Source: Mucilaginibacter sp. OK098
GTDB taxonomy: Bacteria; Bacteroidota; Bacteroidia; Sphingobacteriales; Sphingobacteriaceae
Reading direction: 5' to 3'
NCBI RefSeq assembly: GCF_900142915.1
Contig: NZ_FRCM01000001.1
Span: 1,550,001 to 1,614,000, forward strand
Length of the DNA stretch: 64,000 nt
Shown here: positions 8,397 through 17,156 of the stretch, piece by piece
Numbering within the stretch: position 1 is the first letter of the stretch
Layout of the letters: every line of letters begins with the position of its first letter
Program-made: the position numbers and the translations under genes
Notes under the pieces: generated by a model
The model's input: only the letters and a program-made list of their open reading frames with translations
What the model was told of the DNA's origin: nothing
The model's database searches: none

Positions 8397-9125
8397 CTAC
8401 CACGGGCTATCGCCTGTCTCCGGGTTGTTGTCAATGCTAAAAAACTTTCCTGTCGGGCCGTTTTCATCAAGTATGGCAAACTTCACAATATCTTTTGCGG
8501 CATCTGATACATTCCGGGGACCACTGTGGCGGTTAAAATCGGTAGCTGTATAACCCGGATCAACAACATTTACTTTAAAAACGGTATCCTTTAATTCAAA
8601 TGCAAGAGTAATAGTATAAGCGTTAAGCGCTGTTTTTGATGGCCCGTATGCCGCGCTTTTATAGTTATAAAACTTCCACGATGGATCATTATGCAATGCC
8701 AGTGATCCCAGGCCCGAGGTAACATTTACAATTCGAGGAGCTTCTGATTTTTTCAGCAGATCCATAAACGCATTAGTTACCTGGATAGCTCCAAAAAAGT
8801 TAGTGTCAAATACTTCCCGAATGGTTTCAATACTAGTTGTTGATGAGCTTTGCGGGAAACCACCGCTAATGCCTGCGTTATTGATCAGCACATCCAATGA
8901 ATCAGTCTTGCCCCCAATAATTTTGCGTGCCTCTGTTACTGATTGTGCATTGCTTACGTCAATTTTTATAGCCTCTACATTTTTCGAATTAAGCTGAGCG
9001 ATTGCTTCGGCACCTTTCTCAAGATCCCTGCTGCCTAAATAAACGTAATACCCTAAATCTAAAAGTTGCTTTGCTGTTTCGAAGCCAATGCTTTTATTGG
9101 CTCCTGTTATTAATACTGTTTTCAT
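8397..9125 (-). CDS. SDR-family NAD(P)-dependent oxidoreductase
   Basis: A 242-residue classical short-chain dehydrogenase. It has the cofactor motif TGANKSIG at 7-14, NNAG at 82-85, the catalytic Ser in VTSGLGS, and Tyr160/Lys164 (AAYGPSK). ASRDLEK-type Arg after strand 2 (GSRD) suggests NADP(H). The ATG at 9125 (MKTVLITG) is the right start; a longer frame from 9155 would overlap the upstream gene and adds nothing conserved. It starts 7 bp after the SnoaL-like gene stops, so the two form an operon. The substrate is not predictable. The AraC regulator just upstream on the same strand is a candidate controller. Confidence 0.85.
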   Translation of the reverse strand: MKTVLITGANKSIGFETAKQLLDLGYYVYLGSRDLEKGAEAIAQLNSKNVEAIKIDVSNAQSVTEARKIIGGKTDSLDVLINNAGISGGFPQSSSTTSIETIREVFDTNFFGAIQVTNAFMDLLKKSEAPRIVNVTSGLGSLALHNDPSWKFYNYKSAAYGPSKTALNAYTITLAFELKDTVFKVNVVDPGYTATDFNRHSGPRNVSDAAKDIVKFAILDENGPTGKFFSIDNNPETGDSPW

Positions 9126-9132
9126 AGTTGAT

Positions 9133-9549
9133 TTAATTTTTTGATGATTGAGCAATCAGATCCTGCACATCCCTGATGCTCCAATGTTCGGTATACTGCC
9201 CGTTGTTAAGTGTAATTATATCGATGATGTCTATCCCTGCTTTTTTACCGCTGGGCGCAATCCCCATAAAGGTGCCAACATGCGTACCATAAACAGTTTT
9301 ACGGGTAACTACCTTATCGTTTTCAATAACCTGGTCGTGAATTTCCACCTTAATATCGGTTAACGCTTTCCGTAAAACATTAACAGTAAAATCAATTATT
9401 CCTTGCGGACCAGGAGCCGAGCCTTTTGCAGTATGGTTGATAAATTCGGGATGGATAATTTCATAGATCGCATCAATATTGCCATTTTCCAGCACTTCCT
9501 TATTAAAACGAAGTACTGTTTCCTTGTTTAATTTTTCCTGTTCTGTCAT
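9133..9549 (-). CDS. SnoaL-like / ester cyclase family protein
   Basis: A 138-residue member of the SnoaL-like polyketide-cyclase group within the NTF2-like fold. Typical features are the N-terminal helix ending NIDAIYEIIHPEFINHT, GPQGIIDFTVNVLRKALTDI, the strand VIENDKVVTRKTVYGTH, and GKKAGIDIIDIITLNNGQY with the closing HWSIRD. Most homologues of this kind are of unknown substrate and are not true polyketide cyclases. It leads a two-gene operon with the SDR enzyme. The product would be a small soluble cytoplasmic protein. Confidence 0.75.
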   Translation of the reverse strand: MTEQEKLNKETVLRFNKEVLENGNIDAIYEIIHPEFINHTAKGSAPGPQGIIDFTVNVLRKALTDIKVEIHDQVIENDKVVTRKTVYGTHVGTFMGIAPSGKKAGIDIIDIITLNNGQYTEHWSIRDVQDLIAQSSKN

Positions 9550-9568
9550 ATACTTTTTTAATACTTTA

Positions 9569-9576
9569 CAAAAGTA
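9569..9576 (-). promoter_or_regulatory. -7 box of the SnoaL/SDR operon
   Basis: On the minus strand the sequence reads TACTTTTG (TAnnTTTG), 19 bp upstream of the 9549 start codon. No clear -33 TTTG is seen. Confidence 0.4.
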
Positions 9577-9614
9577 CGGGCACGTTTACAGCTAAAATTG
9601 CACTAAGGCAGGCA

Positions 9615-10502
9615 TTAATGGTACATATTCCGGCTTTGTCTGCGGTAATGCATCGGGGTTTCTGAATTTAAGCGCTTAAAGAAACGGTTAAAGTACGATG
9701 CATCTTCAAAACCCAATTGCCAGGCAATCTCTTTGATGGAGTATTCTGTATGAAATAAAAGCCTCCTGGCTTCAAGCACCAGCCGTTCATGAATATGCTC
9801 TATAGCGGTCTTACCGCTTTGCTGCTTTATTACCTCGCCCAGGTGGCCTGCAGAGATAAACAACTGATCAGCATACCCTGCAACATCATGAATCTCTTTA
9901 TACTGTTCATTAATTAACGCGTGAAATTTTTTTAACAAAAGCTTACCCTCAGGCACATCTTCACAAAATTGATCCGTATATAAGCGGCTTAAATAAATTA
10001 ATAAAACGCGCAGATAAGCCAGGAGCATTCCATTTCTCCAATCCTGCTTTTGCCTGTGCTCTGCAAGCATCTTCCTTAATATATCATCAATAAAGGCAAC
10101 ATGCTCTGCATCTAAATTAAGCTCGTGCCCGTTTTGAGGATTTTGAATAACGGGTAATTGCTTTAATAATTGATTTTCTTCAATCGCCAAAAATTCGTCA
10201 GTAAAACAAAGCAAGATCCCGTTCATGCTTGCCGATTTTTCTTTTACGTGCACCTGGTGGGGTACGCTGAAGTAAAATGTATCCGGCTTTAAAGTATAGG
10301 GGACCATGTCAACCCAATGCCTGCTCCCTCCGCTTTTAACCAGCACCATCATGTAATAGTCTTTACGGTGCGGAGTTAAAAAAATAGAAGGCGGTTGTTT
10401 ATACTCGTGGGTTAGCTCCGCAATTACAAATAAGCCGCTACTATCTTCCTTAACCTGCTTTAGTGAATATTTGGGGATCTCTGTTTCTGTTAGCTGGTTC
10501 AT
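9615..10502 (-). CDS. AraC-family transcriptional regulator
   Basis: A 295-residue regulator. The N-terminal two-thirds is a cupin-like sensing half (PHRKDYYMMVLVKSGG, FYFSVPHQVHV). The C-terminal ~100 residues carry two helix-turn-helix units: DVAGYADQLFISAGHLGEVIKQ, then SIKEIAWQLGFEDASYFNRFFKR with the strongly conserved AraC signature. The ligand is unknown. It starts 3 bp after the HAD hydrolase gene stops, so both are on one transcript. Because the SnoaL-SDR operon lies immediately downstream on the same strand, that operon is a plausible target; this is inference. Confidence 0.88.
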   Translation of the reverse strand: MNQLTETEIPKYSLKQVKEDSSGLFVIAELTHEYKQPPSIFLTPHRKDYYMMVLVKSGGSRHWVDMVPYTLKPDTFYFSVPHQVHVKEKSASMNGILLCFTDEFLAIEENQLLKQLPVIQNPQNGHELNLDAEHVAFIDDILRKMLAEHRQKQDWRNGMLLAYLRVLLIYLSRLYTDQFCEDVPEGKLLLKKFHALINEQYKEIHDVAGYADQLFISAGHLGEVIKQQSGKTAIEHIHERLVLEARRLLFHTEYSIKEIAWQLGFEDASYFNRFFKRLNSETPMHYRRQSRNMYH

Positions 10503-10505
10503 TTT

Positions 10506-11189
10506 TTACAAAAATTCAAGTATATCTTTAATTGCAAGCACACTGTTAAACTTTTCATGCTCAATGGTATGTTCAATTTGCTCATGCGCCCAGGTAATAT
10601 GGTATGGGATGTGTACCCCGTAACCACCTACATTCAGCACAGGCAGGATATCGCTTTTTAACGAGTTGCCTATCATCATTAACTTATCCGGCTTAATATC
10701 CAGGTGCCTGATGAGCTTCAGGTAATTAGCATCATCCTTTTCAGACATCACCTCGATGTGATGAAAATAATGGCTTAGGTTTGATTTTTTTAGCTTTCTT
10801 TCCTGGTCTAACAAATCTCCTTTTGTAGCAACAACTAAACGATATTTGCTCTTTAATGCGCCAAGCACCTCCTCAACACCATCAAGCAGTTCAATGGGCT
10901 GGTTAAGCATTTGTTTTCCCAGGTCAAGTATCGCCCCAACAACTTCTGTGCTTATGGTATTATTTGAGATCCGCAAAGCAGTTTCAATCATCGAAAGCAC
11001 AAAACCCTTTATACCGTAACCATATAGAGTAAGGTTTTCAATCTCCGTTTTCAGTAACTCACGCTCTAACTCATGCTGCGACGAATATCCGCCCAGCAAA
11101 GTATAAAACTGCTCTTCTGTTTGCCTGAAATACGGCTCGTTTACCCAAAGCGTATCATCAGCATCAAATGCAATTACTTTTAAATTCAT
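10506..11189 (-). CDS. HAD-superfamily hydrolase
   Basis: A 227-residue haloacid dehalogenase-type phosphatase. Motif I is AFDADDTLW (nucleophile Asp9, acid Asp11), motif II is VVATKGD, Lys lies in the middle region, and motif IV has the variant form MIGNSLKSDILP. A helical cap lies between motifs I and II (subtype C1). Substrates of such enzymes are small phosphorylated metabolites; none can be named. A near-ideal promoter sits directly against the start codon, so the mRNA is probably leaderless. It is co-transcribed with the AraC regulator that follows. Confidence 0.82.
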   Translation of the reverse strand: MNLKVIAFDADDTLWVNEPYFRQTEEQFYTLLGGYSSQHELERELLKTEIENLTLYGYGIKGFVLSMIETALRISNNTISTEVVGAILDLGKQMLNQPIELLDGVEEVLGALKSKYRLVVATKGDLLDQERKLKKSNLSHYFHHIEVMSEKDDANYLKLIRHLDIKPDKLMMIGNSLKSDILPVLNVGGYGVHIPYHITWAHEQIEHTIEHEKFNSVLAIKDILEFL

Positions 11190-11193
11190 GTAG

Positions 11194-11227
11194 CAAATCT
11201 AATACCTATGTTATGAATATGTGCAAA
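11194..11227 (-). promoter_or_regulatory. Promoter of HAD-araC operon (predicted leaderless)
   Basis: On the minus strand TTTG (11224-11227) is followed after 22 bp by TAGATTTG (11194-11201), the Bacteroidota -33/-7 pair. Only 4 bp separate the -7 box from the ATG at 11189, so transcription would begin at or next to the start codon. Confidence 0.6.
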
Positions 11228-11302
11228 CACTATTTGATAAAATTTTACTTAAATTTGTATAACACACTATTTAATATTGGTTAATTCTTCAATTAAAATA
11301 AA

Positions 11303-11530
11303 ATGAAAACACTTACAGTAAATATTGAAGACACATTATCAGAAAAAGCAATAACCGCTGTATTAGATGCGCTCAAATTAGAGTATGAAATTGATGATGA
11401 TAGTCAATTTCATGATGAAACGGAGCGAATTATGGGTAACTCTTATCTTACTGAGAAAATAACCCAGGGAAGAAAAGATATGGAAGCGGGAAAAGGTACA
11501 AAGATCCCTCTTGAAGATCTATGGAAATAG
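11303..11530 (+). CDS. Antitoxin of a YoeB-type toxin-antitoxin pair
   Basis: A 75-residue acidic protein with an N-terminal strand (MKTLTVNIED), a helix (ALDALKLEYEIDDD) and a basic-acidic C-terminal part (QGRKDMEAGKGTKIPLEDLW) of the kind that wraps a RelE-fold toxin. It overlaps the toxin gene by 10 bp, the usual coupling. It does not look like the common YefM/Phd antitoxin; the N-terminus resembles small Bacteroidota antitoxins of the DUF2683 sort. A TAAATTTG box at 11250-11257 could be its -7 element. The role is inferred mainly from position. Confidence 0.75.
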   Translation: MKTLTVNIEDTLSEKAITAVLDALKLEYEIDDDSQFHDETERIMGNSYLTEKITQGRKDMEAGKGTKIPLEDLWK

Positions 11531-11778
11531 TCTACCAGCCAAAAGCCATTGATGATTTAAAATATTGGAAAAAATCCGGCCAAAAACAAATCCAAATAAG
11601 GATACTTTCTTTAATCCAATCTATACAACAAACTCCTTTTGAAGGGATTGGGAAACCAGAGCCACTTAAGCATAATTGGACCGGTATGTGGTCACGTCGC
11701 ATAAATAACGTGCATAGAATTATATACGAAGTTAAAGAAAGCGAGATCCATATTTATTCGCTAAGGGATCACTATTAA
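11521..11778 (+). CDS. yoeB: YoeB/Txe-family mRNA interferase toxin
   Basis: An 85-residue RelE-fold ribosome-dependent endoribonuclease. It lines up over its full length with E. coli YoeB: TPFEGIGKPEPLKHN, then MWSRRINNVHRIIYEV, ending RDHY. The catalytic residues are in place: Glu47, Arg66, His84 and the terminal Tyr85. Nothing suggests inactivation. It cleaves mRNA in the ribosomal A site when free of antitoxin. The gene overlaps the antitoxin stop by 10 bp and faces the next gene tail to tail. Confidence 0.92.
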   Translation: MEIVYQPKAIDDLKYWKKSGQKQIQIRILSLIQSIQQTPFEGIGKPEPLKHNWTGMWSRRINNVHRIIYEVKESEIHIYSLRDHY

Positions 11779-11794
11779 GTTATTTAGCAGGCAA

Positions 11795-12022
11795 CTAGTT
11801 GCTACTAAAATGTTGCTTACCTAATTTCTCGTAATATTCTTCCGTAATTCCGTTTTCAGCTTCCCACTTTTCAATTGTTTCGTCCAGCTCCAAAGCTAAA
11901 AGCTTAACAGCAAGCTGTCTGATTTGGTTAAATAAGGACTCGGGCAATGGATTTTTGAACAAACGCAGCATAAGCAGTTGCTGTTCGTTTAAAGAATCGG
12001 GTATTAACTCCTTGGCTTCCAT
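11795..12022 (-). CDS. Small helical protein, antitoxin-like, no toxin partner seen
   Basis: A 75-residue, mostly helical, acidic protein (MEAKELIPDSLNEQQLLMLR at the start, EKWEAENGITEEYYEKL at the end). The layout resembles small Bacteroidota proteins that usually precede PIN-domain toxins. Here no PIN or other toxin gene follows; the next thing downstream is the yoeB gene on the other strand. ATG 12022 is chosen over 12064 because conserved sequence begins there and because a TATATTTG -7 box (minus strand, 12026-12033) sits just upstream. The assignment as an orphan antitoxin is tentative. Confidence 0.5.
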   Translation of the reverse strand: MEAKELIPDSLNEQQLLMLRLFKNPLPESLFNQIRQLAVKLLALELDETIEKWEAENGITEEYYEKLGKQHFSSN

Positions 12023-12112
12023 ATACAAATATAAACAATTGCCAATTACATTAGATAATTTCAAGCTTTCAACCTTTCTGCTTTTACCTTTCCGCTTTCA
12101 CCTCAAAAAAGC

Positions 12113-12120
12113 TATTTTTG
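12113..12120 (+). promoter_or_regulatory. -7 box of lysS
   Basis: TATTTTTG matches TAnnTTTG and lies 16 bp upstream of the lysS ATG. Confidence 0.45.
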
Positions 12121-12136
12121 CACCTTTATTAAAAAT

Positions 12137-13858
12137 ATGAGTACTGCACTATCCGAACAGGAAATTTTACGCCGCGAATCATTACAGCAACTTCGTGCTT
12201 TAGGTATCAATCCTTATCCCGCCGAGGAATATAAGGTTACCGCTTTTGCGCAGGATATTACCAATAATTTCAATCGCTTTCCCGATCATTATAAACAGGT
12301 TACCCTGGCAGGCCGCATCATGACGCGCCGCATTATGGGCAACGCATCATTTGCCGAGCTGCAGGATTCAACCGGCCGCATGCAGATCTACCTGAAACGT
12401 GATGACCTTTGCCCTGGTGAAGACAAAACGCTTTATAATACAGTTTTTAAAAAGCTAATGGACCTGGGAGATTATGTAGGTGTAAAAGGCTATGTTTTTA
12501 TAACGCAAACCGGGGAAATTTCTGTTCACGTACAGGAACTTACATTGCTTGCCAAATCGTTAAAACCACTTCCAGTAGTAAGAAGGGATGATGACGGGCA
12601 CATATTTGATGCGTTTACCGATCCGGAAATGCGTTATCGCCAGCGTTATGTTGACCTTACCGTTAACCCGGAATTCAAACAGATCTTCCTGAAGCGCTCA
12701 AAAGTGATCAGCAGCATGCGTGAGTACTTTAACAAGCAAGGCTGGCTGGAGGTAGAAACCCCGATATTACAGCCCGTGCATGGTGGTGCAGCGGCCCGTC
12801 CGTTTAGTACCCATCACAATACGCTGGATATGCCTTTATTTTTACGCATAGCCAATGAATTATATTTAAAAAGATTGATAGTTGCCGGTTTTGATGGTGT
12901 TTATGAGTTTGGTAAGATGTTCCGTAACGAGGGCATGGACCGTACCCACAACCCAGAATTCACCAGTATGGAAATTTACGTGGCCTATAAGGATTATAAC
13001 TGGATGATGGCCATGGTTGAAGAGTGCTTGGAAATTGTTGCCCGCACTGTTCATGGTATCCCTGTGGTGCAGGTGGGCGCCAATGAGATCAACTTTGCCG
13101 GGCCATACGAAAAACTATCCATGTATGATTCTATCCTGAAATATACCGGTATTGATGTTTCTGCCAAAGATGAAGCGGCATTACGCGAAACTTGTAAAGA
13201 GCTGGGCATTGAAGTAAACCCTTCAATGGGTAAAGGCAAGCTGATTGATGAGATCTTTGGTGCTAAAGTTGAAGCCAACCTGATCCAGCCGACCTATATA
13301 ACCGACTATCCCATTGAGATGACGCCGCTCGCCAAAAAGCACCGCACCAAAGAGGGTCTGGTTGAGCGTTTTGAGTTGTTTGTAAATGGCAAAGAAATTG
13401 CCAACGCTTACTCTGAGTTAAACGATGCCATTGACCAGCGCGAACGCCTGGAAGAGCAGCTGATATTAGCCGGTCGTGGTGATGATGAGGCAATGGCCAT
13501 GGATGATGACTTTTTACGCGCCCTGGAATATGGAATGCCGCCAACATCAGGCTTAGGGATTGGTATCGACCGTTTGGTGATGCTGATGACCAATCAAAGT
13601 ACTATCCAGGAAGTACTTTTCTTTCCGCAGATGCGCCCGGAGAAAAAGGCAAAAGTTGCTTCTGCTGATGATTTTGTTAATATTGGCATCCCTGCTGAGT
13701 GGGTACCGGTACTTAACAAAATGGGATTTAATACCGTTGAAGAACTTAAGGCAGCCAACCCAAACAAAGTATTTAACGATTTGGGCGGGATGCGCAAAAA
13801 ATTAAAACTGGATATTACCATGCCTGTAAAAGAAGTGGTGATGGCCTGGTTTGAATAA
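12137..13858 (+). CDS. lysS: Lysyl-tRNA synthetase, class II
   Basis: A 573-residue class II aminoacyl-tRNA synthetase that charges tRNA-Lys. Its N-terminal OB-fold anticodon-binding domain (about 55-150, [21 protein letters not shown]) is followed by the catalytic core: motif 1 around [20 protein letters not shown], motif 2 [15 protein letters not shown], and motif 3 [11 protein letters not shown]. It is longer than E. coli LysS (505 aa): after the usual end at FFPQMRPEK there is an extension of about 65 residues ([20 protein letters not shown] and on) that looks like a small helical, helix-hairpin-helix-like domain, which I recall in other Bacteroidota LysS proteins. It is probably monocistronic. 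Confidence 0.96.
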   Translation: MSTALSEQEILRRESLQQLRALGINPYPAEEYKVTAFAQDITNNFNRFPDHYKQVTLAGRIMTRRIMGNASFAELQDSTGRMQIYLKRDDLCPGEDKTLYNTVFKKLMDLGDYVGVKGYVFITQTGEISVHVQELTLLAKSLKPLPVVRRDDDGHIFDAFTDPEMRYRQRYVDLTVNPEFKQIFLKRSKVISSMREYFNKQGWLEVETPILQPVHGGAAARPFSTHHNTLDMPLFLRIANELYLKRLIVAGFDGVYEFGKMFRNEGMDRTHNPEFTSMEIYVAYKDYNWMMAMVEECLEIVARTVHGIPVVQVGANEINFAGPYEKLSMYDSILKYTGIDVSAKDEAALRETCKELGIEVNPSMGKGKLIDEIFGAKVEANLIQPTYITDYPIEMTPLAKKHRTKEGLVERFELFVNGKEIANAYSELNDAIDQRERLEEQLILAGRGDDEAMAMDDDFLRALEYGMPPTSGLGIGIDRLVMLMTNQSTIQEVLFFPQMRPEKKAKVASADDFVNIGIPAEWVPVLNKMGFNTVEELKAANPNKVFNDLGGMRKKLKLDITMPVKEVVMAWFE

Positions 13859-13867
13859 GATCTTTCT

Positions 13868-14050
13868 AATTAAAAACTTTTCCCCTCTTTGCGAAGCAGA
13901 GAGGGGTGACAAGCGCAGCGATGTCGGGGTGAGTTAACACCGCCGTGCATTTGCGCCAATGCATTTGCGTTAATATCGCCTACAGATTCACTCATCCGGT
14001 CAACGCTTCGCTGGACCACCCTCTCTTCCGCAAGCGGCAAAGAAGGCTAA
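13868..14050. repeat. Diverged inverted repeat downstream of lysS
   Basis: The left side carries a hairpin (CCCCTCT 13882-13888 / AGAGGGG 13900-13906) and then GTGACAAGCGCAGCGATGTC. The right side (about 13995-14050) has the diverged complement, with CAACGCTTCGCTGGACCACC and CTCTCTTCCGC. It ends both lysS and the convergent esterase gene, so it may act as a two-way terminator. Confidence 0.55.
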
Positions 14051-14113
14051 AAAAATAGAATTATATTACTGATAATCATTAAACTCAACATTGTGTGTTT
14101 ACACAAGTCTTCT

Positions 14114-16081
14114 CTACTCAAATTTGTGCCCAAAGGTAACACCATTCCAGGTATCCGATCTGAATGGGCTTACTGGCAATCCCTGGATATTGAAAAGATT
14201 GGCATCAATTGGAGAATTAGTCCATCCATAACGCACCGCCACTGGATTAGGAACAGCACTGCACCACACCTTTATTTTATTTTTATCGGTTATTATCGCC
14301 TGCGCATAATAGAATTTACGATCCGCGCCCGCTAATTCAAATCCTTTTACATAGCCGTATATATCCTTTGCTATCAGTCCGCCTTCAGCATTTTTGAAAT
14401 TTACCATAGCATAACCGTTTGTAAAATCTGCCGAAGTAAATAACGGGCTTTCAAAAAAGCCGGTTAAATGATAAACATTAGTTAACGCCGATGCTGCCAG
14501 CCTATAGCCCACATCCGCTTTATCTTTTGGGTGAATATTAAAAGCATCGCCAATATCAGTAGTAACCGCAATACCGGTGTTAGGCAATTGAAGGGTCATG
14601 TTCTGTGCTTCGCGCAGCTCGGCCCAGTTGCTGCCTAAATTACTGTTTTGCGAAGTACCAAATGATGAAAGCTGTACAAACAGGAAAGGGAACGGCTGCT
14701 TCCATTTATTGCGCCAATCGGTGATCAGCATTGGGAATACAGTTCTGTATTGATAAGCCCTGTCCGCATTTGATTCTCCCTGGTACCAGATCACCCCCGC
14801 AATTGCAAAAGGGATAAGTGGGTTTACCATGCCATTATAAAGCATAAACGCATTGTTATTTGGCAGAACATCAAAATGATAAGGCTTGCTTAAATCAGGC
14901 ATTACATGCCAGTTACCATCGGCTAAATTAATTGAAGTATCGGCAAAACGGATATTGAGATCCGCTGCACCTGCTCCGTTAAGTCCTAACCCAAACCACG
15001 AAGGATTTTTTTGTGCCGATTGTAAATTAATCAACAAGCTATTCATCCCACCTTTCCATGTTCCGGCAGGTAAACTAAATTGAGCGCCGGGTGCTGCTGC
15101 ACTCTTATTAATAAGCTTACCATTAATATATACAGCCAGTTCAGCATCCGTTGTCCCAAGTGAAACTGTTGACTCTATTGCCGAATACGAACTATCCAGG
15201 CTAATGGTACGCTGCATAAATCCTTGCCCGCGATACGAATACAGTTTCCCCATCCACTCCCATGATCCCGGCGCATTGCCGTGCTGCCAGTTTTCAAAAA
15301 AATATGCCGGCTTAGCAGCCAGTTCTTCGGAGGTATAATTTACAACAGGCTTTTTGTTATAAGCCCATGATTTTAATAACTTGTCTGTTCGCTGACTCAG
15401 TTGTTCATTGTTTTGGGGGAGCGTTGACACGATAGCATTTAATTCAGGTGAGCCGGACATCGCTTCCCTGCTTATCCAGTCCTCAGCTTCCGTTCCGCCC
15501 CAGCTGCTGTTGATAATACCTACGGTAACATGTAAATTTTGAGCCAGTTGTTTGGCATAAAAATATCCAACAGCTGTAAAATCACCTACTGTACTAGCCG
15601 TTGCAAGCGTCCATTGCCCGCCGGAGAGCTCTTTTTCAGGGGTCAGGCTTATTTTATTTGGCACGTGGAACTGGCGGACTGCAACTTTCGCAGCAATCTT
15701 TTGCTCCGCTTTATACCCATAGGCATTTTTCAATTGAAATTCCATATTTGATTGCCCCGAGCACAGCCAAACCTCCCCCAACATAATATCTGAATAGGTG
15801 ATTGACTCTTTTCCTGAGGAGATCTTCATTTCATAAGGACCGCCTTCCTGCATAGGGTGAAGAACGGCCTTCCAGTTACCCTGCTCATCGGCCTTAACCG
15901 TAACCAGCTGGTTATTAAAGCTTACTATTACTTTCGCTTTCTTTGTGCTTTGCCCCCATACCGGCAGGTCATGATTTCTTTGCAGTACCATGTGATCGCC
16001 AAATAATTTTGATGTAGTTAGCTGTGCTTGAGTTGCAGGCACAATAAGATAAACTGAAAGAAAAATGAATAAAAATTTCAT
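14114..16081 (-). CDS. Sialate O-acetylesterase (SGNH-type), secreted
   Basis: A 655-residue exported esterase of the SASA/DUF303 family, which removes O-acetyl groups from sialic acids or, in many Bacteroidota, from plant or host glycans. A signal peptide covers residues 1-19 (ends ATQAQ). The nucleophile is Ser111 in CSGQSNMEF; WYQGESNA and DAFNIHPKDK (Asp/His pair) complete the catalytic set. A jelly-roll insert of about 120 residues (around MQRTISLDSSYSAIES to NIRFAD) splits the hydrolase core, as is usual in this family. It stands alone with no sialic acid genes nearby, so the substrate is open. Confidence 0.88.
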   Translation of the reverse strand: MKFLFIFLSVYLIVPATQAQLTTSKLFGDHMVLQRNHDLPVWGQSTKKAKVIVSFNNQLVTVKADEQGNWKAVLHPMQEGGPYEMKISSGKESITYSDIMLGEVWLCSGQSNMEFQLKNAYGYKAEQKIAAKVAVRQFHVPNKISLTPEKELSGGQWTLATASTVGDFTAVGYFYAKQLAQNLHVTVGIINSSWGGTEAEDWISREAMSGSPELNAIVSTLPQNNEQLSQRTDKLLKSWAYNKKPVVNYTSEELAAKPAYFFENWQHGNAPGSWEWMGKLYSYRGQGFMQRTISLDSSYSAIESTVSLGTTDAELAVYINGKLINKSAAAPGAQFSLPAGTWKGGMNSLLINLQSAQKNPSWFGLGLNGAGAADLNIRFADTSINLADGNWHVMPDLSKPYHFDVLPNNNAFMLYNGMVNPLIPFAIAGVIWYQGESNADRAYQYRTVFPMLITDWRNKWKQPFPFLFVQLSSFGTSQNSNLGSNWAELREAQNMTLQLPNTGIAVTTDIGDAFNIHPKDKADVGYRLAASALTNVYHLTGFFESPLFTSADFTNGYAMVNFKNAEGGLIAKDIYGYVKGFELAGADRKFYYAQAIITDKNKIKVWCSAVPNPVAVRYGWTNSPIDANLFNIQGLPVSPFRSDTWNGVTFGHKFE

Positions 16082-16268
16082 AACGGGTTGATTGCGGAAA
16101 GGGGGCCTTAACTAACTATTGATTGGTAAATATAAAGAATTAACAAGGTTGAATTTCAATGCATTTATAACAATCCATTCACAGAATTGATAACAATTTG
16201 TTAATCAAATGATAAAATCAATGATACTTTAGTGTATTTGCAGATGCTTAATATTGTAAACAACACAT

Positions 16269-16493
16269 ATGAATATAGTTATGACAAACTCAATATTAGA
16301 AATAACCGAAAAAGAATACTTGATAAAACTGAACAGAAGCAACTTTAACCTGTCATTTATCAGAAGTTTATTAAAAATGGTTGAAGTGGCAAATCCTTCG
16401 GAGGAGAGTTCATTTATCGCCGACAGGTATGTATCACCTAACCAGCACCACTCGTCTGAGCCTGATTATTACAGCTCAATTGAAGAGAAATAA
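16269..16493 (+). CDS. Small conserved-looking protein of unknown function
   Basis: A 74-residue protein, MNIVMTNSILEITEKEYLIK at the start; an internal ATG at 16281 is an alternative. The first half is predicted helical (NLSFIRSLLKMVEV). The second half is polar, rich in Ser, His, Tyr and Glu, and likely disordered. It has no membrane segment. A strong terminator begins right after its stop, which supports it as a real unit. The upstream 187 bp gives no clear TAnnTTTG box. I do not recognise a named family; similar short proteins seem to occur in related bacteria, but that is from memory. Confidence 0.55.
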   Translation: MNIVMTNSILEITEKEYLIKLNRSNFNLSFIRSLLKMVEVANPSEESSFIADRYVSPNQHHSSEPDYYSSIEEK

Positions 16494-16523
16494 AAATGTC
16501 CCGATGAATTTCGGGACATTTTT
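16492..16523. terminator. Bidirectional rho-independent terminator
   Basis: Perfect 13-bp stem AAAAATGTCCCGA / TCGGGACATTTTT with a 6-nt loop. A-rich on the left and T-rich on the right, it serves both the small gene on the left and the convergent gene on the right. Confidence 0.85.
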
Positions 16524-16533
16524 ATAAATTATC

Positions 16534-17082
16534 TTAATACTGGCGATATCCGCCTCTTACTACCTGTTTATCCATCTGAGCCATCTGGCCTTTCATCATC
16601 TTTATCTGGTCGGTAAGTAATTTATTCTTATCATCTTTTGACGCTTCCTGCAAATACATCTGCGCTTCACGCTTGTTGCGCTTTGCCATAGCAATACCGG
16701 CAAGGCTTAACTTAGCCAATGCCGTATTGTGCGACATTTTCATACCTAGTGTTAGCGACTTCTTGAAATACTTTTCTGATTTCAAAGGTGATTTACGCGA
16801 TTCAACCAGGCCAATTAATAAATTATAATAACCCCATTGATTTTTATTCAACTGTTTTTCGTAATCGGTTATTTTCAATAACCATTCTTCGGCCTTCTCT
16901 GATTTTTCCTTTCTTAAAAACCATTGTGAAATGATCATGTTCTCATTAAAAAAGTAACTTAACAATACAAAGCCACCTAAAAACAATACCAGTATGCCCC
17001 AGCCCCAAAATCCAAAGGCACAAAGTGCAACAGCAGCACCTAAAACTACACAGGCAATAATTAACCTTACTATATTTGACAT
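16534..17082 (-). CDS. Membrane protein with TPR-like cytoplasmic domain
   Basis: A 182-residue protein. Residues 5-48 form two close hydrophobic helices (IACVVLGAAVALCAFGFWGW, then ILVLFLGGFVLLSYFF). From about 55 on, paired helices resemble tetratricopeptide repeats (KAEEWLLKITDYEKQLNKNQ; SEKYFKKSLTLGMKMSHNTA; REAQMYLQEASKDDKN). The C-terminus is basic and Gln-rich. The likely role is protein-protein contact at the inner membrane; no enzyme activity is suggested. It is divergent from ung with 74 bp between them. No named family is recognised with certainty. Confidence 0.65.
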   Translation of the reverse strand: MSNIVRLIIACVVLGAAVALCAFGFWGWGILVLFLGGFVLLSYFFNENMIISQWFLRKEKSEKAEEWLLKITDYEKQLNKNQWGYYNLLIGLVESRKSPLKSEKYFKKSLTLGMKMSHNTALAKLSLAGIAMAKRNKREAQMYLQEASKDDKNKLLTDQIKMMKGQMAQMDKQVVRGGYRQY

Positions 17083-17156
17083 CTTTTTAAAAACTAAAAA
17101 TTAGTATGCAAATATCCGTTTATTTGTACGCTAAATCAACATCTATATAAATATTT

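Noticed and set aside
13263..13821. Antisense ORFs within lysS
   Set aside because: They are shadows of the strongly conserved LysS reading frame.
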